Positions 46,224 to 54,194 of a DNA stretch of 60,901 bases are shown in pieces. The translations under genes and the position numbers were made by a program. This DNA is from a virus. Under the pieces are notes generated by a model. The model was not told where the DNA came from. It did not search any database and saw only the letters and a list, made by a program, of their open reading frames with translations. How positions within the stretch are numbered: the first letter of the stretch is position 1; every line of letters begins with the position of its first letter. Where the stretch lies: IMG/VR virus record IMGVR_UViG_3300032313_001529, positions 1 through 60,901 of that record. The stretch is one strand, 5' to 3'.

Positions 46224-46247
46224 AAATAAGCTTTTACAAACTTATTT
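46224..46247 (-). terminator. Possible weak intrinsic terminator after 155-aa gene
   Basis: AAATAAG at 46,224-46,230 pairs with CTTATTT at 46,241-46,247. Read on the minus strand, the stem is followed by a T-rich run (ATTTTTTTAT). The 7-bp stem is AT-rich and includes the first base of the stop codon, so it would be weak. Confidence 0.35.
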
Positions 46248-46714
46248 TACCATGAAACACTTTTTGATTTATTAAGTGTATAAATATTTTTTTCTTTTTG
46301 TTCTTTACCTAAATTAGAATCAATTGTTGTTTTTACTTTTAAATAAAACTTTTTAATTTCATTTTCAACATCAGAATCAGCATCTGGTCCACTAGCTGTT
46401 ATCTTATATTTCATCAAATTACTAGGGAATAAATTACTAAATTTTTCATCTATTTTACAAATAGCAAAAGTTTTACCTGTATATGTATCTTGATCAGGAC
46501 CATCAACATGCATATATTGATAATAAAATTCATCATCAGGTGATTGTATTCTCTGATCTTTTAATTTTACATTAACATTTCCACCTGCAATACCAGGTGT
46601 TTGCATATTTTTAGAAAAACCACTTTTACCTGATGCTATTCCATCATTTCTTGGCGTCAATTTTGATTCAATCAATATCATATTTATATAATTTTGTAAA
46701 AGTTTAATATCCAT
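46247..46714 (-). CDS. Capsid-targeting-like tagged hypothetical (155 aa)
   Basis: MDIKLLQNYINMILIESKL starts with an amphipathic helix and a Leu14-Ile15-Glu16 site followed by Ser, matching the tag set. The rest is Gly/Asp/Lys-rich: KSGFSKNMQTPGIAGGNVNV and a beta-rich half (FYYQYMHVDGPDQDTYTGKT; FAICKIDEKFSNLF). No known domain. Predicted to be packaged in the head with the others; function unknown. Confidence 0.65.
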   Translation of the reverse strand: MDIKLLQNYINMILIESKLTPRNDGIASGKSGFSKNMQTPGIAGGNVNVKLKDQRIQSPDDEFYYQYMHVDGPDQDTYTGKTFAICKIDEKFSNLFPSNLMKYKITASGPDADSDVENEIKKFYLKVKTTIDSNLGKEQKEKNIYTLNKSKSVSW

Positions 46715-46752
46715 AAAATTTTCTTCTTTTATATAAATATATTTAAAAATTT

Positions 46753-47169
46753 TTATTGTGGCTTATTATATTGATCTTTTAATTTTAACAATTCTTTTTC
46801 AAAATCAATCTCTTTTTCTTCACCAATATCTACATCGTCAGATAAATTAAATTGGTTATTAGACATTAATTGATTTACAAAATCTTTTTCTTCATCAGGT
46901 GACATTGATGACATATAATCATTAAAACTATTCATTTTTTGTTCTGTGAAATATTTTGCATATAAATCCATCCATTCATCTTGCTGTAATGCATAAGCTA
47001 AATAACTAGTTAAAAACATAGCTTGAGACAACTCAGGAGTAATATCCTCAATATTATCAGACACTTTTGGGAAAAAAACACCTACTTCACATGTTTTACC
47101 ATTAATAATAACACCTGAATCATAATCATTAACTAAAATCTTATCGTTTTCTTTTTCATTTGAAGACAT
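46753..47169 (-). CDS. Hypothetical acidic protein (138 aa)
   Basis: Starts MSSNEKEND and lacks the [LI]xE tag of its neighbours. It contains EVGVFFPKVSDN, LSQAMFLTSYLAYALQQDEW and an acidic helical C-terminus (LSDDVDIGEEKEIDFEKELL). No family recognised. It is divergent from the 206-aa gene at 47,246 with a shared 76-nt AT-rich spacer. Confidence 0.6.
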   Translation of the reverse strand: MSSNEKENDKILVNDYDSGVIINGKTCEVGVFFPKVSDNIEDITPELSQAMFLTSYLAYALQQDEWMDLYAKYFTEQKMNSFNDYMSSMSPDEEKDFVNQLMSNNQFNLSDDVDIGEEKEIDFEKELLKLKDQYNKPQ

Positions 47170-47245
47170 AACTTATCCTTTTTATTTTATAAAGTATATT
47201 TAATATTAAAAAATAAAACTAAACTATACAAAAAGGTATTAAATT

Positions 47246-47866
47246 ATGTCTATTCTTTTATTAGAAAAATCAGAATATTTATTAGATACTCCACTACTAA
47301 TGTTAAATGAAAGTGGAAAAGCTCCTAAATTATCTGAAGGTTTACAATATCATATTAACAATAAACTACCACTATATGATAATATTTATAGAGTTCATTC
47401 AACTGCATATTATGATTTATATACTGAGGCTCGCCAATTATATAAATTAGGTAATTTAATATTAGGTCAATTAGATGAAAGTATGTTAATTGAAACAGAT
47501 ATTGGAGAATATGGTTATTATGAAGGACAAAAAGTACCGTTAGATTCACCTATAGAAGAAAATGATGATGAATTTACAAATATAAATGAAGCTGAATATC
47601 ATGGTAAAAGTGTTAAATTAAACTCACCTCAACGAGGTGGTAATAAAAAATTTTATGTTTATACAAAAAATGATAAAGGTAATATAGTTAAAGTATCTTT
47701 TGGGCAACCAGGTGTTAAAATAGCTAAAAGTGCTGCGGCTCGTAAATCCTTTTTAGCCAGACATAAATGTGATAGTCCCGGACCTAAATGGAAAGCAAAT
47801 TATTGGGCATGTAATATTGGACGTTATAAAAAACAATTAGGTCTAAAATTCCCTGGGAGATGGTAA
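47246..47866 (+). CDS. DUF5872-like phage protein with capsid-targeting-like N-terminus (206 aa)
   Basis: The tag is longer here: residues 1-23 end MLNESGK, with Leu20-Asn21-Glu22 then Ser. The C-terminal third (KIAKSAAARKSFLARHKCDS, PGPKWKANYWACNIGRYKKQ) matches a conserved motif I recall from large marine phages: S-F-x-A-R-H-x-C...K-x-x-x-x-Y-W-x-C. The two cysteines and one histidine may bind metal. The following gene (47,868) starts 1 nt after its stop. The likely location is the virion head; biochemical role unknown. Confidence 0.65.
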   Translation: MSILLLEKSEYLLDTPLLMLNESGKAPKLSEGLQYHINNKLPLYDNIYRVHSTAYYDLYTEARQLYKLGNLILGQLDESMLIETDIGEYGYYEGQKVPLDSPIEENDDEFTNINEAEYHGKSVKLNSPQRGGNKKFYVYTKNDKGNIVKVSFGQPGVKIAKSAAARKSFLARHKCDSPGPKWKANYWACNIGRYKKQLGLKFPGRW

Positions 47867-47867
47867 A

Positions 47868-48146
47868 ATGCCAGTTTATAAAAAAAAACAAGCATGTAAA
47901 CAAGCTGACGGTGATAATGGCACATATACACTTTATCATAAAACTAAAAATGGAAAAGAAGAAAAGGTCGGTTGCGCCACTTCTAAAGAAAATGCAAAAA
48001 ATTATGTAAAAGGCTCTTATGCCGATTGGGGTTGGAAAGATATTGATAGCAAAAAGAAAAAGAAAAATGAAAGTTTATCATTAGAAGAAATGATTTATCA
48101 TCGTTTATTAGAATATTTTGAATCAGGATTATATTTAATTGATTAA
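47868..48146 (+). CDS. Small basic protein with C-terminal tag-like helix (92 aa)
   Basis: MPVYKKKQACKQADGDNG, TYTLYHKTKNGKEEKVGCAT and SKENAKNYVKGSYADWGWKD give a small beta/alpha domain. A Lys run (SKKKKK) precedes LSLEEMIYHRLLEYFESG, which looks like the N-terminal tags of its neighbours but sits at the C-terminus. It has a strong GGGAGATGG leader and is coupled to the upstream gene (1-nt gap). A small nucleic-acid-binding head protein is plausible but unproven. Confidence 0.6.
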   Translation: MPVYKKKQACKQADGDNGTYTLYHKTKNGKEEKVGCATSKENAKNYVKGSYADWGWKDIDSKKKKKNESLSLEEMIYHRLLEYFESGLYLID

Positions 48147-49138
48147 TCATCATCTAAAACAAGATCAGGATTTTCAGTCACACTAAATACTATATTTCCT
48201 CTCCACACATCAAACATAGAATCAATAACTTTTTTCATGTAAGGCACCAATATTTTTGCTTTATTTATAAATTCATCTGGGGTATCATTAATAAAAAATT
48301 TACTAGCAATTTCTAAATCATTACGTTCATCAGAAACGCCTAAATATTTTACAACACGTAAAAAACTAACCAATAACTCATTCGGTAAATCAGATGTTGT
48401 TATTTTAAAATCTAATTGATTTCTTTTGTTTTCTGCTGTAAATGTTAAATAAGGATATAATAAATGTCTATTAACATTAGGAAACAATTTTTCACATAAA
48501 ACTGAATACTCTATATATGCATCACGATATTCATGAAAATCACTGCTTAACATACTTTCTTGATGAAATAATGCATGTGTCAATATCCAAGGTGTTTTTA
48601 AAAACCATTGCACTTTACCTTTACCACTTTTTTGATTTTTAATAGTATCACCTAATAATACAAACAAACAATCATTTTCATCATGATTTTCAATCCAAGT
48701 ATTAATTTGTGAATCCAATAATTTAAATATACCTGAAAAATCACTATTACTTTCGATAAAATAATAATATTGTTCTGGACTTATAATCAATAAACGATCT
48801 GATCTTGGATCATTTTTACCAAACTCTAAATATAAATCACGAAAAAAATTAACAGCTGCATTATCAACAGGTTGCACAATTACATCTACATTTATATCTA
48901 AATTTAAAAAAGTAGACTCCAACTTTTTACCATATTCATATTTTTTATTATGTGTTAAATTCATCAAATCCTCTGTCGATCTTTTATTAAAATTAATAGA
49001 AGATTTAGACGATATAGGATCAATACCATAATCATCCAATATATCATTTGTTATCAAAGGATTTGCCTTATAATTCTTTAAAGGCATCTCATTCAATATT
49101 TTCTTTATTATTTTCTTTATTTTTTCTTCATTCAACAT
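48143..49138 (-). CDS. Capsid-targeting-like tagged hypothetical (331 aa)
   Basis: MLNEEKIKKIIKKILNEMPL carries Leu15-Asn16-Glu17. The body is alpha/beta with RLLIISPEQYYYFIESNSDF and CLFVLLGDTIKNQ and WFLKTPWILTHALFHQES. The THALFH stretch contains two histidines four apart, but no matching distal Glu/Asp/His arrangement of a metallopeptidase is visible. Function unknown. Its stop overlaps that of the 92-aa gene by TTAA. Confidence 0.6.
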   Translation of the reverse strand: MLNEEKIKKIIKKILNEMPLKNYKANPLITNDILDDYGIDPISSKSSINFNKRSTEDLMNLTHNKKYEYGKKLESTFLNLDINVDVIVQPVDNAAVNFFRDLYLEFGKNDPRSDRLLIISPEQYYYFIESNSDFSGIFKLLDSQINTWIENHDENDCLFVLLGDTIKNQKSGKGKVQWFLKTPWILTHALFHQESMLSSDFHEYRDAYIEYSVLCEKLFPNVNRHLLYPYLTFTAENKRNQLDFKITTSDLPNELLVSFLRVVKYLGVSDERNDLEIASKFFINDTPDEFINKAKILVPYMKKVIDSMFDVWRGNIVFSVTENPDLVLDDD

Positions 49139-49162
49139 AAATAACCTATATTAACACATCAT

Positions 49163-49168
49163 TATACT
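49163..49168 (+). promoter_or_regulatory. Possible -10-like element of a leaderless transcript
   Basis: TATACT lies only 4 nt before the ATG of the cupin-like gene, within a 34-nt divergent spacer that has no Shine-Dalgarno sequence for that gene. This would fit a leaderless mRNA. Evidence is a single match in AT-rich DNA. Confidence 0.3.
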
Positions 49169-49172
49169 ATTT

Positions 49173-49457
49173 ATGTTACCATATCAAAATTTATCAGAAT
49201 TAGAAAATAATAATTCATTCAAAATATTCTCCAGAATCATCTATTTTAATCAACAAGATGAAGAATTAAAATGGCATAGGGATAACAACAACAGATCAAT
49301 CCTGGTTAAATCTGGATTAAACTGGCAACTACAATTCGAAAATCAACTACCTATCTATTTAGAAATAAACAAACGCTATAAAATAAATAAAGATGAATGG
49401 CATAGAGTTATAAAAGGAAAAGAAGATCTATTAATTGAAATTACAGAATTTTTTTAA
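49173..49457 (+). CDS. Small cupin-like protein (94 aa)
   Basis: Strand and motif pattern of a cupin barrel: LKWHRDNNNRSILVKSGLNW (residues 31-50) with His33, WQLQFENQLPIYLEINKRYK, INKDEWHRVIKG (His77) and LLIEITEF. The two His regions would face each other across the barrel. No Glu in the usual third metal position is certain, so metal binding is not assured. Only 34 nt separate it from the divergent start, with no clear ribosome-binding site. It shares a TTAA stop overlap with the convergent 104-aa gene. Confidence 0.6.
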   Translation: MLPYQNLSELENNNSFKIFSRIIYFNQQDEELKWHRDNNNRSILVKSGLNWQLQFENQLPIYLEINKRYKINKDEWHRVIKGKEDLLIEITEFF

Positions 49458-49768
49458 ATCTCCTCTTTTTTAAAACATATATTATCTTCCAATAATATAT
49501 CTAACTCTTTATTCTTCAATAAAAATAAAAAATATAATGTTACCATATCTTTTTCAAGACCTTCAATTTTCTCAACACACATATTTTCATTCATATAACA
49601 AATATTATTAATAACTTTATTTTTATTCTTCTCAATATTTATTCTTAATAATGCATCAGCTGTAATTAATTCAAACTCTTTTTTACAATCTTTATATTTC
49701 TCAATACCACCTATTTTATATATCAATACACTCCATAACAAAAAACATATAAAATAAATAAACTTCAT
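49454..49768 (-). CDS. Membrane-anchored or secreted Cys-containing protein (104 aa)
   Basis: The N-terminus MKFIYFICFLLWSVLIYKIG is a hydrophobic span without a basic tail; residues after it are charged. Five Cys (8, 28, 57, 64, 97) occur, two in a close pair (CYMNENMC). No lipobox. A helical C-terminus (VTLYFLFLLKNKELDILLED) could be a second span. A spanin- or lysis-related role is possible but there is no holin/endolysin next to it, so function is open. Ribosome-binding site AGAGGTG. Confidence 0.55.
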   Translation of the reverse strand: MKFIYFICFLLWSVLIYKIGGIEKYKDCKKEFELITADALLRINIEKNKNKVINNICYMNENMCVEKIEGLEKDMVTLYFLFLLKNKELDILLEDNICFKKEEI

Positions 49769-49790
49769 AAATCACCTCTTTATTTTAATT

Positions 49791-49839
49791 ATAATCTAAT
49801 CTTTGTCCACGTATTAGATTAGATTATGTTGTTTTTTTT
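49791..49839 (+). terminator. Hairpin plus T-run on plus strand
   Basis: ATAATCTAATC (49,791-49,801) and GATTAGATTAT (49,817-49,827) form an 11-bp perfect stem with a 15-nt loop, followed by GTTGT and a run of T's to 49,840. This is intrinsic-terminator-like for plus-strand readthrough of the cupin gene, which otherwise would run antisense into the genes beyond. Confidence 0.4.
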
Positions 49840-50867
49840 TAGATTTGATCTGTATCTACAACAGAAGCATCATCTACTTCTACTTCATTATCTTCTCCAT
49901 TTACTATTCTTTGAACTCCATATAATACTTTTTCAATTGCATCTTTACCTGGAGTTTGATTTTTCATAAAATGATTTAATACACCTTTAATATCACCACT
50001 TTTTTCTAAGCCTTTAACTAAATCAATATTTTTTTCAATTCCTGATGAGGCTAATTCATCAATTCCATCAAAAATATCATTAACAAATTTAGCATCTTCC
50101 TCACCAAATAAAAATGTTGCAGCCCCTGTTAACATATTTTTAATCCAAGATATAGATGAACTTGTCGACCATTTTTCATTTATAAAATCTTCTGATTGCA
50201 TTTTCATATCTTGCGTATATATTTTTTGTTTTTCAAAATTATCTAATTTATTTTCAATAATAAAGTTTTGAAAGCTACTAGTATTAATAATACCTAAAAT
50301 AGAATTATCATCTGGCATTTCAACAGTAGCTTCTCCAATAGTAATTTGATTAAAAGAAATATCATCAATGTTTTCTTTTATAAAATTAATAAAATTTTTA
50401 CTATTTAAAGATATAATTAATAATGGTTCCCATGATATAAAAATTTTATTTAATTTATTTTTTAATGTTGTATTAAGTTTATTAAATTCTTTAACATTAT
50501 TTATTTTTACAAGTTTTTCAGACCATTCTTTTAATATATTTTTTATTTTTTCTTCGTCTATTTCTTTTGCTTTATCTTGAATTTGTTTTACAACACCTAT
50601 ACTTTTATAAAAATTATCATCAAAATCTACTCCCCTGTCAAATAAATTTAATACAAAAGATAAAATTATATTATTGTTTTTAACTATTTCTTTTTGATTA
50701 TTTAAATTATTTTCATCAGGTATTTCTTTTAATCCTGCACCTAAATTAGAATCAATGTTAATATTACTAACATCACCTTCATCCTCTTTTAAAAGATATT
50801 TTATACTTTCATTTATTACTTTTTTTAAATGATTATTATTTTTTATTAACACTTTTATTACTTTCAT
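49839..50867 (-). CDS. Capsid-targeting-like tagged hypothetical (342 aa)
   Basis: The N-terminus (VIKVLIKNNNHLKKVINES) ends in Ile18-Asn19-Glu20 followed by Ser; the next segment IKYLLKEDE is acidic. The body is helical and acidic, with a hydrophobic helix (WIKNMLTGAATFLFGEED) about residue 246 and an acidic tail (NGEDNEVEVDDASVVDTDQI). No domain recognised. The internal hydrophobic helix could interact with membrane during injection; speculative. Confidence 0.6.
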   Translation of the reverse strand: MKVIKVLIKNNNHLKKVINESIKYLLKEDEGDVSNINIDSNLGAGLKEIPDENNLNNQKEIVKNNNIILSFVLNLFDRGVDFDDNFYKSIGVVKQIQDKAKEIDEEKIKNILKEWSEKLVKINNVKEFNKLNTTLKNKLNKIFISWEPLLIISLNSKNFINFIKENIDDISFNQITIGEATVEMPDDNSILGIINTSSFQNFIIENKLDNFEKQKIYTQDMKMQSEDFINEKWSTSSSISWIKNMLTGAATFLFGEEDAKFVNDIFDGIDELASSGIEKNIDLVKGLEKSGDIKGVLNHFMKNQTPGKDAIEKVLYGVQRIVNGEDNEVEVDDASVVDTDQI

Positions 50868-50957
50868 GATACATTTTTATCATTAAATATATCATTTAAT
50901 TTAATTTTTTTATTATATTAAAATGTTTGTTTTTATAATTTTTATATATATCAATTA

Positions 50958-52802
50958 TTACATCTTTTGATTACTAGAACCTATATTTTTTCTATCGTAA
51001 GTCTTTTGATTACTAGAACCTATATTTTTTCTATCGTAAGTCTTTTGATTACTAGAACCTATATTTTTTCCATCGTAAGTCTTTTGATTACTAGAACCTA
51101 TATTTTTTTGATTCTGTATATTACTTTTTGTACTATTACTTTCTTTATTATTAATATTCATTATTTGTATAGATTTAGATATTTTATTATTAATTAACAT
51201 TATATTTCGTGATGAAAAGTTATTTAAATCCAATACGCCAGAATTATCAGAATATACATACATACGATCTGATTTTATTATACTATCGATAAAACTTTTT
51301 AATGTTTTATTACCACCCATACTTTTAATATCGTCGCTATTAAAAACAAAATAATTAAATACTCTAGGTATAATATTACTCCAAATAATAAAAGAAACCC
51401 AATAATAAAAAGTAAATGGTGTGCCATTATCCCATATATCTGTAATATATCCTAATCTATTAATAAATTTTCCAGCACCTTGACTGAAAGCGCCTGATAC
51501 ATAATCCTTTGCAGGTTTCATTTCATCAAAAATTTCTCCACCACGTGTAACACTACTTTTACCTGATAGATGTGCACGATGTGGTTTATATGCTATTTTT
51601 TTATAATTTTTATGTAACTGATTTAAATCATTAACAATCTCTTGTAACGGAGTACCACCGTTATTTAATTTATTTTTTAATTTATTTAATGCAGTTACAA
51701 AAGTTGATTCAATTGCTGCTTTATCACTTTGTGTACTAAATGTATTTAGTGTATTATCAATACCCTTAATTAATTGCTGTTTAAATGAAGCAACATCAGT
51801 AGCTGCATCACTAATTAAAACACCTGGTGATTTAATTTTTAATAAATTTTGTCCTTTAGTTACAAAATTTAATGAAGCTTCAAACCAGGCACGATTAGCA
51901 GCCCTTATAATATCAGCTGATACATATCTTGATAACCATTTTCCTATAATACCTGTAAAACGAGAAGATGTGCCTGTAAAAAATTCAAACAATGTACCTT
52001 TCAGAAATATATATGTCTTTTTTTTCAAACTTTCTAATAATAAATTACCTTTATATAATAATATTTTTGATTCAAAAATATTGTCTGAATCAATTTTTTT
52101 ATTTAATTTATCACTATCAATAATACTTCCAATTTTTTTACCTATATCTTTAGCATCATCACTAATATCAAATTTTAAATCATAATGATTTAAAATTTTG
52201 TTTGCCAATAAATTAGTAATTTCATTCTTTTTATCTTTGCCTAAAACAAAAAATAATTCAGGTTTTCCGTCTAATATAGCTAGATTATTTTCATCTTTTA
52301 TTTTAAAACATATAATACATTTAAAATCTGTACTTTCTTTAAATTTATCGAATAAATCATCCATTTGTGGTAGATTATTGATAGATTTTCCCTTGTTATT
52401 AAAAATATAAGAAATTGCATTTTTAATAACAAACCCAAAATTTTGTTCCATATTATTATATAAAGGAATAGCGAAAATATTTTTTTTATTGTTTAAAGAT
52501 GTATAAAATTCAGAATCTATAAATTTTATACTACCTTTTTGATTATTTACTTTATAAAAATTTTTAAAAAATAAATTGCTATTACTTTCAAATTTATTAT
52601 ATTTTTTTTGTAATTCGTTTTTTAAATTTTTTATTGTATTAAAAAAAGATTCTACACAAATATTATTTATATTATTTGATATTTTTTTATATAAACCATT
52701 ATAATCTATAGCCCCGCTTGAATTATTTTCATTTAATTCTTTTATTATATTTTTATATAAAAATTCACGTATTAATTTTCTTTCCAATTCTTCTTTAAGC
52801 AT
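50958..52802 (-). CDS. Large tagged virion-type protein with C-terminal 13-residue repeats (614 aa)
   Basis: MLKEELERKLIREFLYKNII gives Ile11-Arg12-Glu13 then Phe; a second [I]xE (Ile20-Lys21-Glu22) follows. The central part has LFEFFTGTSSRFTGIIGKWL and SADIIRAANRAWFEASLNF, then a hydrophobic segment (FTFYYWVSFIIWSNIIPRVF). The C-terminus is almost four tandem copies of KNIGSSNQKTYDR. A large internal protein or injected pore-type protein would fit, but no homologue is recognised. Ribosome-binding site AAAAAGG. Confidence 0.6.
   Translation of the reverse strand: MLKEELERKLIREFLYKNIIKELNENNSSGAIDYNGLYKKISNNINNICVESFFNTIKNLKNELQKKYNKFESNSNLFFKNFYKVNNQKGSIKFIDSEFYTSLNNKKNIFAIPLYNNMEQNFGFVIKNAISYIFNNKGKSINNLPQMDDLFDKFKESTDFKCIICFKIKDENNLAILDGKPELFFVLGKDKKNEITNLLANKILNHYDLKFDISDDAKDIGKKIGSIIDSDKLNKKIDSDNIFESKILLYKGNLLLESLKKKTYIFLKGTLFEFFTGTSSRFTGIIGKWLSRYVSADIIRAANRAWFEASLNFVTKGQNLLKIKSPGVLISDAATDVASFKQQLIKGIDNTLNTFSTQSDKAAIESTFVTALNKLKNKLNNGGTPLQEIVNDLNQLHKNYKKIAYKPHRAHLSGKSSVTRGGEIFDEMKPAKDYVSGAFSQGAGKFINRLGYITDIWDNGTPFTFYYWVSFIIWSNIIPRVFNYFVFNSDDIKSMGGNKTLKSFIDSIIKSDRMYVYSDNSGVLDLNNFSSRNIMLINNKISKSIQIMNINNKESNSTKSNIQNQKNIGSSNQKTYDGKNIGSSNQKTYDRKNIGSSNQKTYDRKNIGSSNQKM
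50964..51109 (-). repeat. 39-bp tandem repeat, about 3.7 copies
   Basis: Copies start at 50,964, 51,003 and 51,042, with a partial fourth to 51,109. Copy 3 differs by one base (Asp-Gly instead of Asp-Arg in the protein). The repeat unit is a whole number of codons, so the reading frame is preserved and it codes for the last about 50 residues of the 614-aa protein. No spacers, so not a CRISPR array. Confidence 0.95.
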
Positions 52803-52829
52803 AAATAAAAACCTTTTTATAATAAATAT

Positions 52830-54110
52830 TTAAGGTTTTGCTTTTTTATTATAAAATTTAAGATATCCTGGATATTTACTGTCAAAAACATTTTTAATTA
52901 ATTGTCTATTATAATTTTTCTGATTGCTATACACAAAAAAGCCTTTTATATCTTTGTTTGGATCATTAAATATATTTATTTGTGGTTTATTTTTACGTGT
53001 AAATGTTATGTTTACATTTGCATTATGTAATTTAGATAATGTTGAAAGAATAATTTGGTCTAATAACATTTGATTATTATTATTAAAACTTACATTTTTA
53101 GTCCAATTAATTCTTCCATTATTTATATAATTTAATCTTGATATCATTTTATCTCTATATTCAGGCTTAATATTTACATCATTTATTTTATTATTTAATT
53201 TTGAATTCATTGCAATTATATAAGCATCTTTAAAACTCATTAAATCTTTTTTATTAATATAAATTTTTTGTACACCATTTATTAGTTTTCTTGTGTCATT
53301 TTTAAAAGCTGTTTTATGCGGAATTGCACCTAAAAATGTATAAGAATTATTATAACTATTGAAATAAACAAGGAAATATACATCTATTCTATTATTATTT
53401 ATGGTTTGTTTTGAATCATCTATTATTAAATTATTATATATAGAATCAGTCGTTTTAATATCTATAAAACATCCATTATAATTTAAATCTCCACTATCTT
53501 GTTGATTTAAAGTGCCTATTTCTTTACGTATTTTGAAACAATGATTAAAATTTAAACCCAACATAATAGCAACAGCTATTTCTCCCATTAAACCCATTAC
53601 ATTATAATAACTATTTTTTTCAATTTCTTCTTTGTTTTGCTGCAAACTATTAATATAATTTTCTTTTATATTATTCATACTAATATTTAAATAATTATTA
53701 ATCATATTAATATGTCTTTTAAAAAAATTTTTTAAATAATCTAGAAATAAATTATATTTAACAATACTGAACCTCATATTGCAAGGTATACAAAAATCAT
53801 CTACATAAGATAAATACATAAAAGGATTTTTTGTATTTTCATATTCATCTATTTTTTTTTCACATTTATTATCATAAATATTTTTAGAAAAACAATCTAA
53901 TAAATATTTAATATCTTCTTCTATTGTTTTTAATAACTTAGAAAAAGTTTCATCTTTATGCAAATTTATTAAATCTTTTCTATTATTCCAATGATTTCTA
54001 ACTTCAATTACTTTTTTAACATAATTACTTAAATCATCACTATTCTGAGAATTAAAAATTATTTTGTCATTTTTATCTAAATTAAACATATTAAACCCGT
54101 TATAAAACAA
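52830..54110 (-). CDS. Putative PD-(D/E)XK nuclease-fold protein (426 aa)
   Basis: Residues about 165-290 show the core of a restriction-endonuclease fold: YYNVMGLMGEIAVAIMLG with Glu177, SGDLNYNGCFIDIKTTDSIY with Asp208, Asp217 and Lys219 (D-x-K), then RIDVYFLVYFNSY and YTFLGAIPHKTAF as strand and cap. The long helical N-terminal part (LCFSK, VIEVRNHWNNRKDLI) and basic C-terminal part (LYSNQKNYNRQLIKNVF-like) are unassigned. Expected to cleave DNA or be a structural relative of type II enzymes or VSR/XbaI-type proteins. No tag. It is divergent from the kinase-like gene at 54,195. Confidence 0.6.
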   Translation of the reverse strand: MFYNGFNMFNLDKNDKIIFNSQNSDDLSNYVKKVIEVRNHWNNRKDLINLHKDETFSKLLKTIEEDIKYLLDCFSKNIYDNKCEKKIDEYENTKNPFMYLSYVDDFCIPCNMRFSIVKYNLFLDYLKNFFKRHINMINNYLNISMNNIKENYINSLQQNKEEIEKNSYYNVMGLMGEIAVAIMLGLNFNHCFKIRKEIGTLNQQDSGDLNYNGCFIDIKTTDSIYNNLIIDDSKQTINNNRIDVYFLVYFNSYNNSYTFLGAIPHKTAFKNDTRKLINGVQKIYINKKDLMSFKDAYIIAMNSKLNNKINDVNIKPEYRDKMISRLNYINNGRINWTKNVSFNNNNQMLLDQIILSTLSKLHNANVNITFTRKNKPQINIFNDPNKDIKGFFVYSNQKNYNRQLIKNVFDSKYPGYLKFYNKKAKP

Positions 54111-54161
54111 TTTTATATTATAATATTAATTATAAATTATTACAAAAATAAATTTTTTAAT

Positions 54162-54171
54162 ATATAAAATA
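54162..54171 (+). promoter_or_regulatory. ATATAAAATA element upstream of kinase-like gene 1
   Basis: Ten bases, identical to those before kinase-like genes 2 and 3, ending 23 nt before the start codon. The near-constant spacing across three genes supports a shared promoter or leader element more than chance in AT-rich DNA would. Confidence 0.45.
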
Positions 54172-54194
54172 ATAGTAGCAAATAGGTTTAAAAT

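Noticed and set aside
48143-49138. Metallopeptidase reading of THALFHQES
   Set aside because: HxxxH with no matching third ligand or catalytic Glu in the right place.
50964-51109. CRISPR-like array
   Set aside because: The 39-bp units are head-to-tail without spacers and lie in frame inside a coding region.
50967-51197. Plus-strand 76-aa frame with repeats
   Set aside because: It is the antisense reading of the 39-bp repeats and has no start signal.
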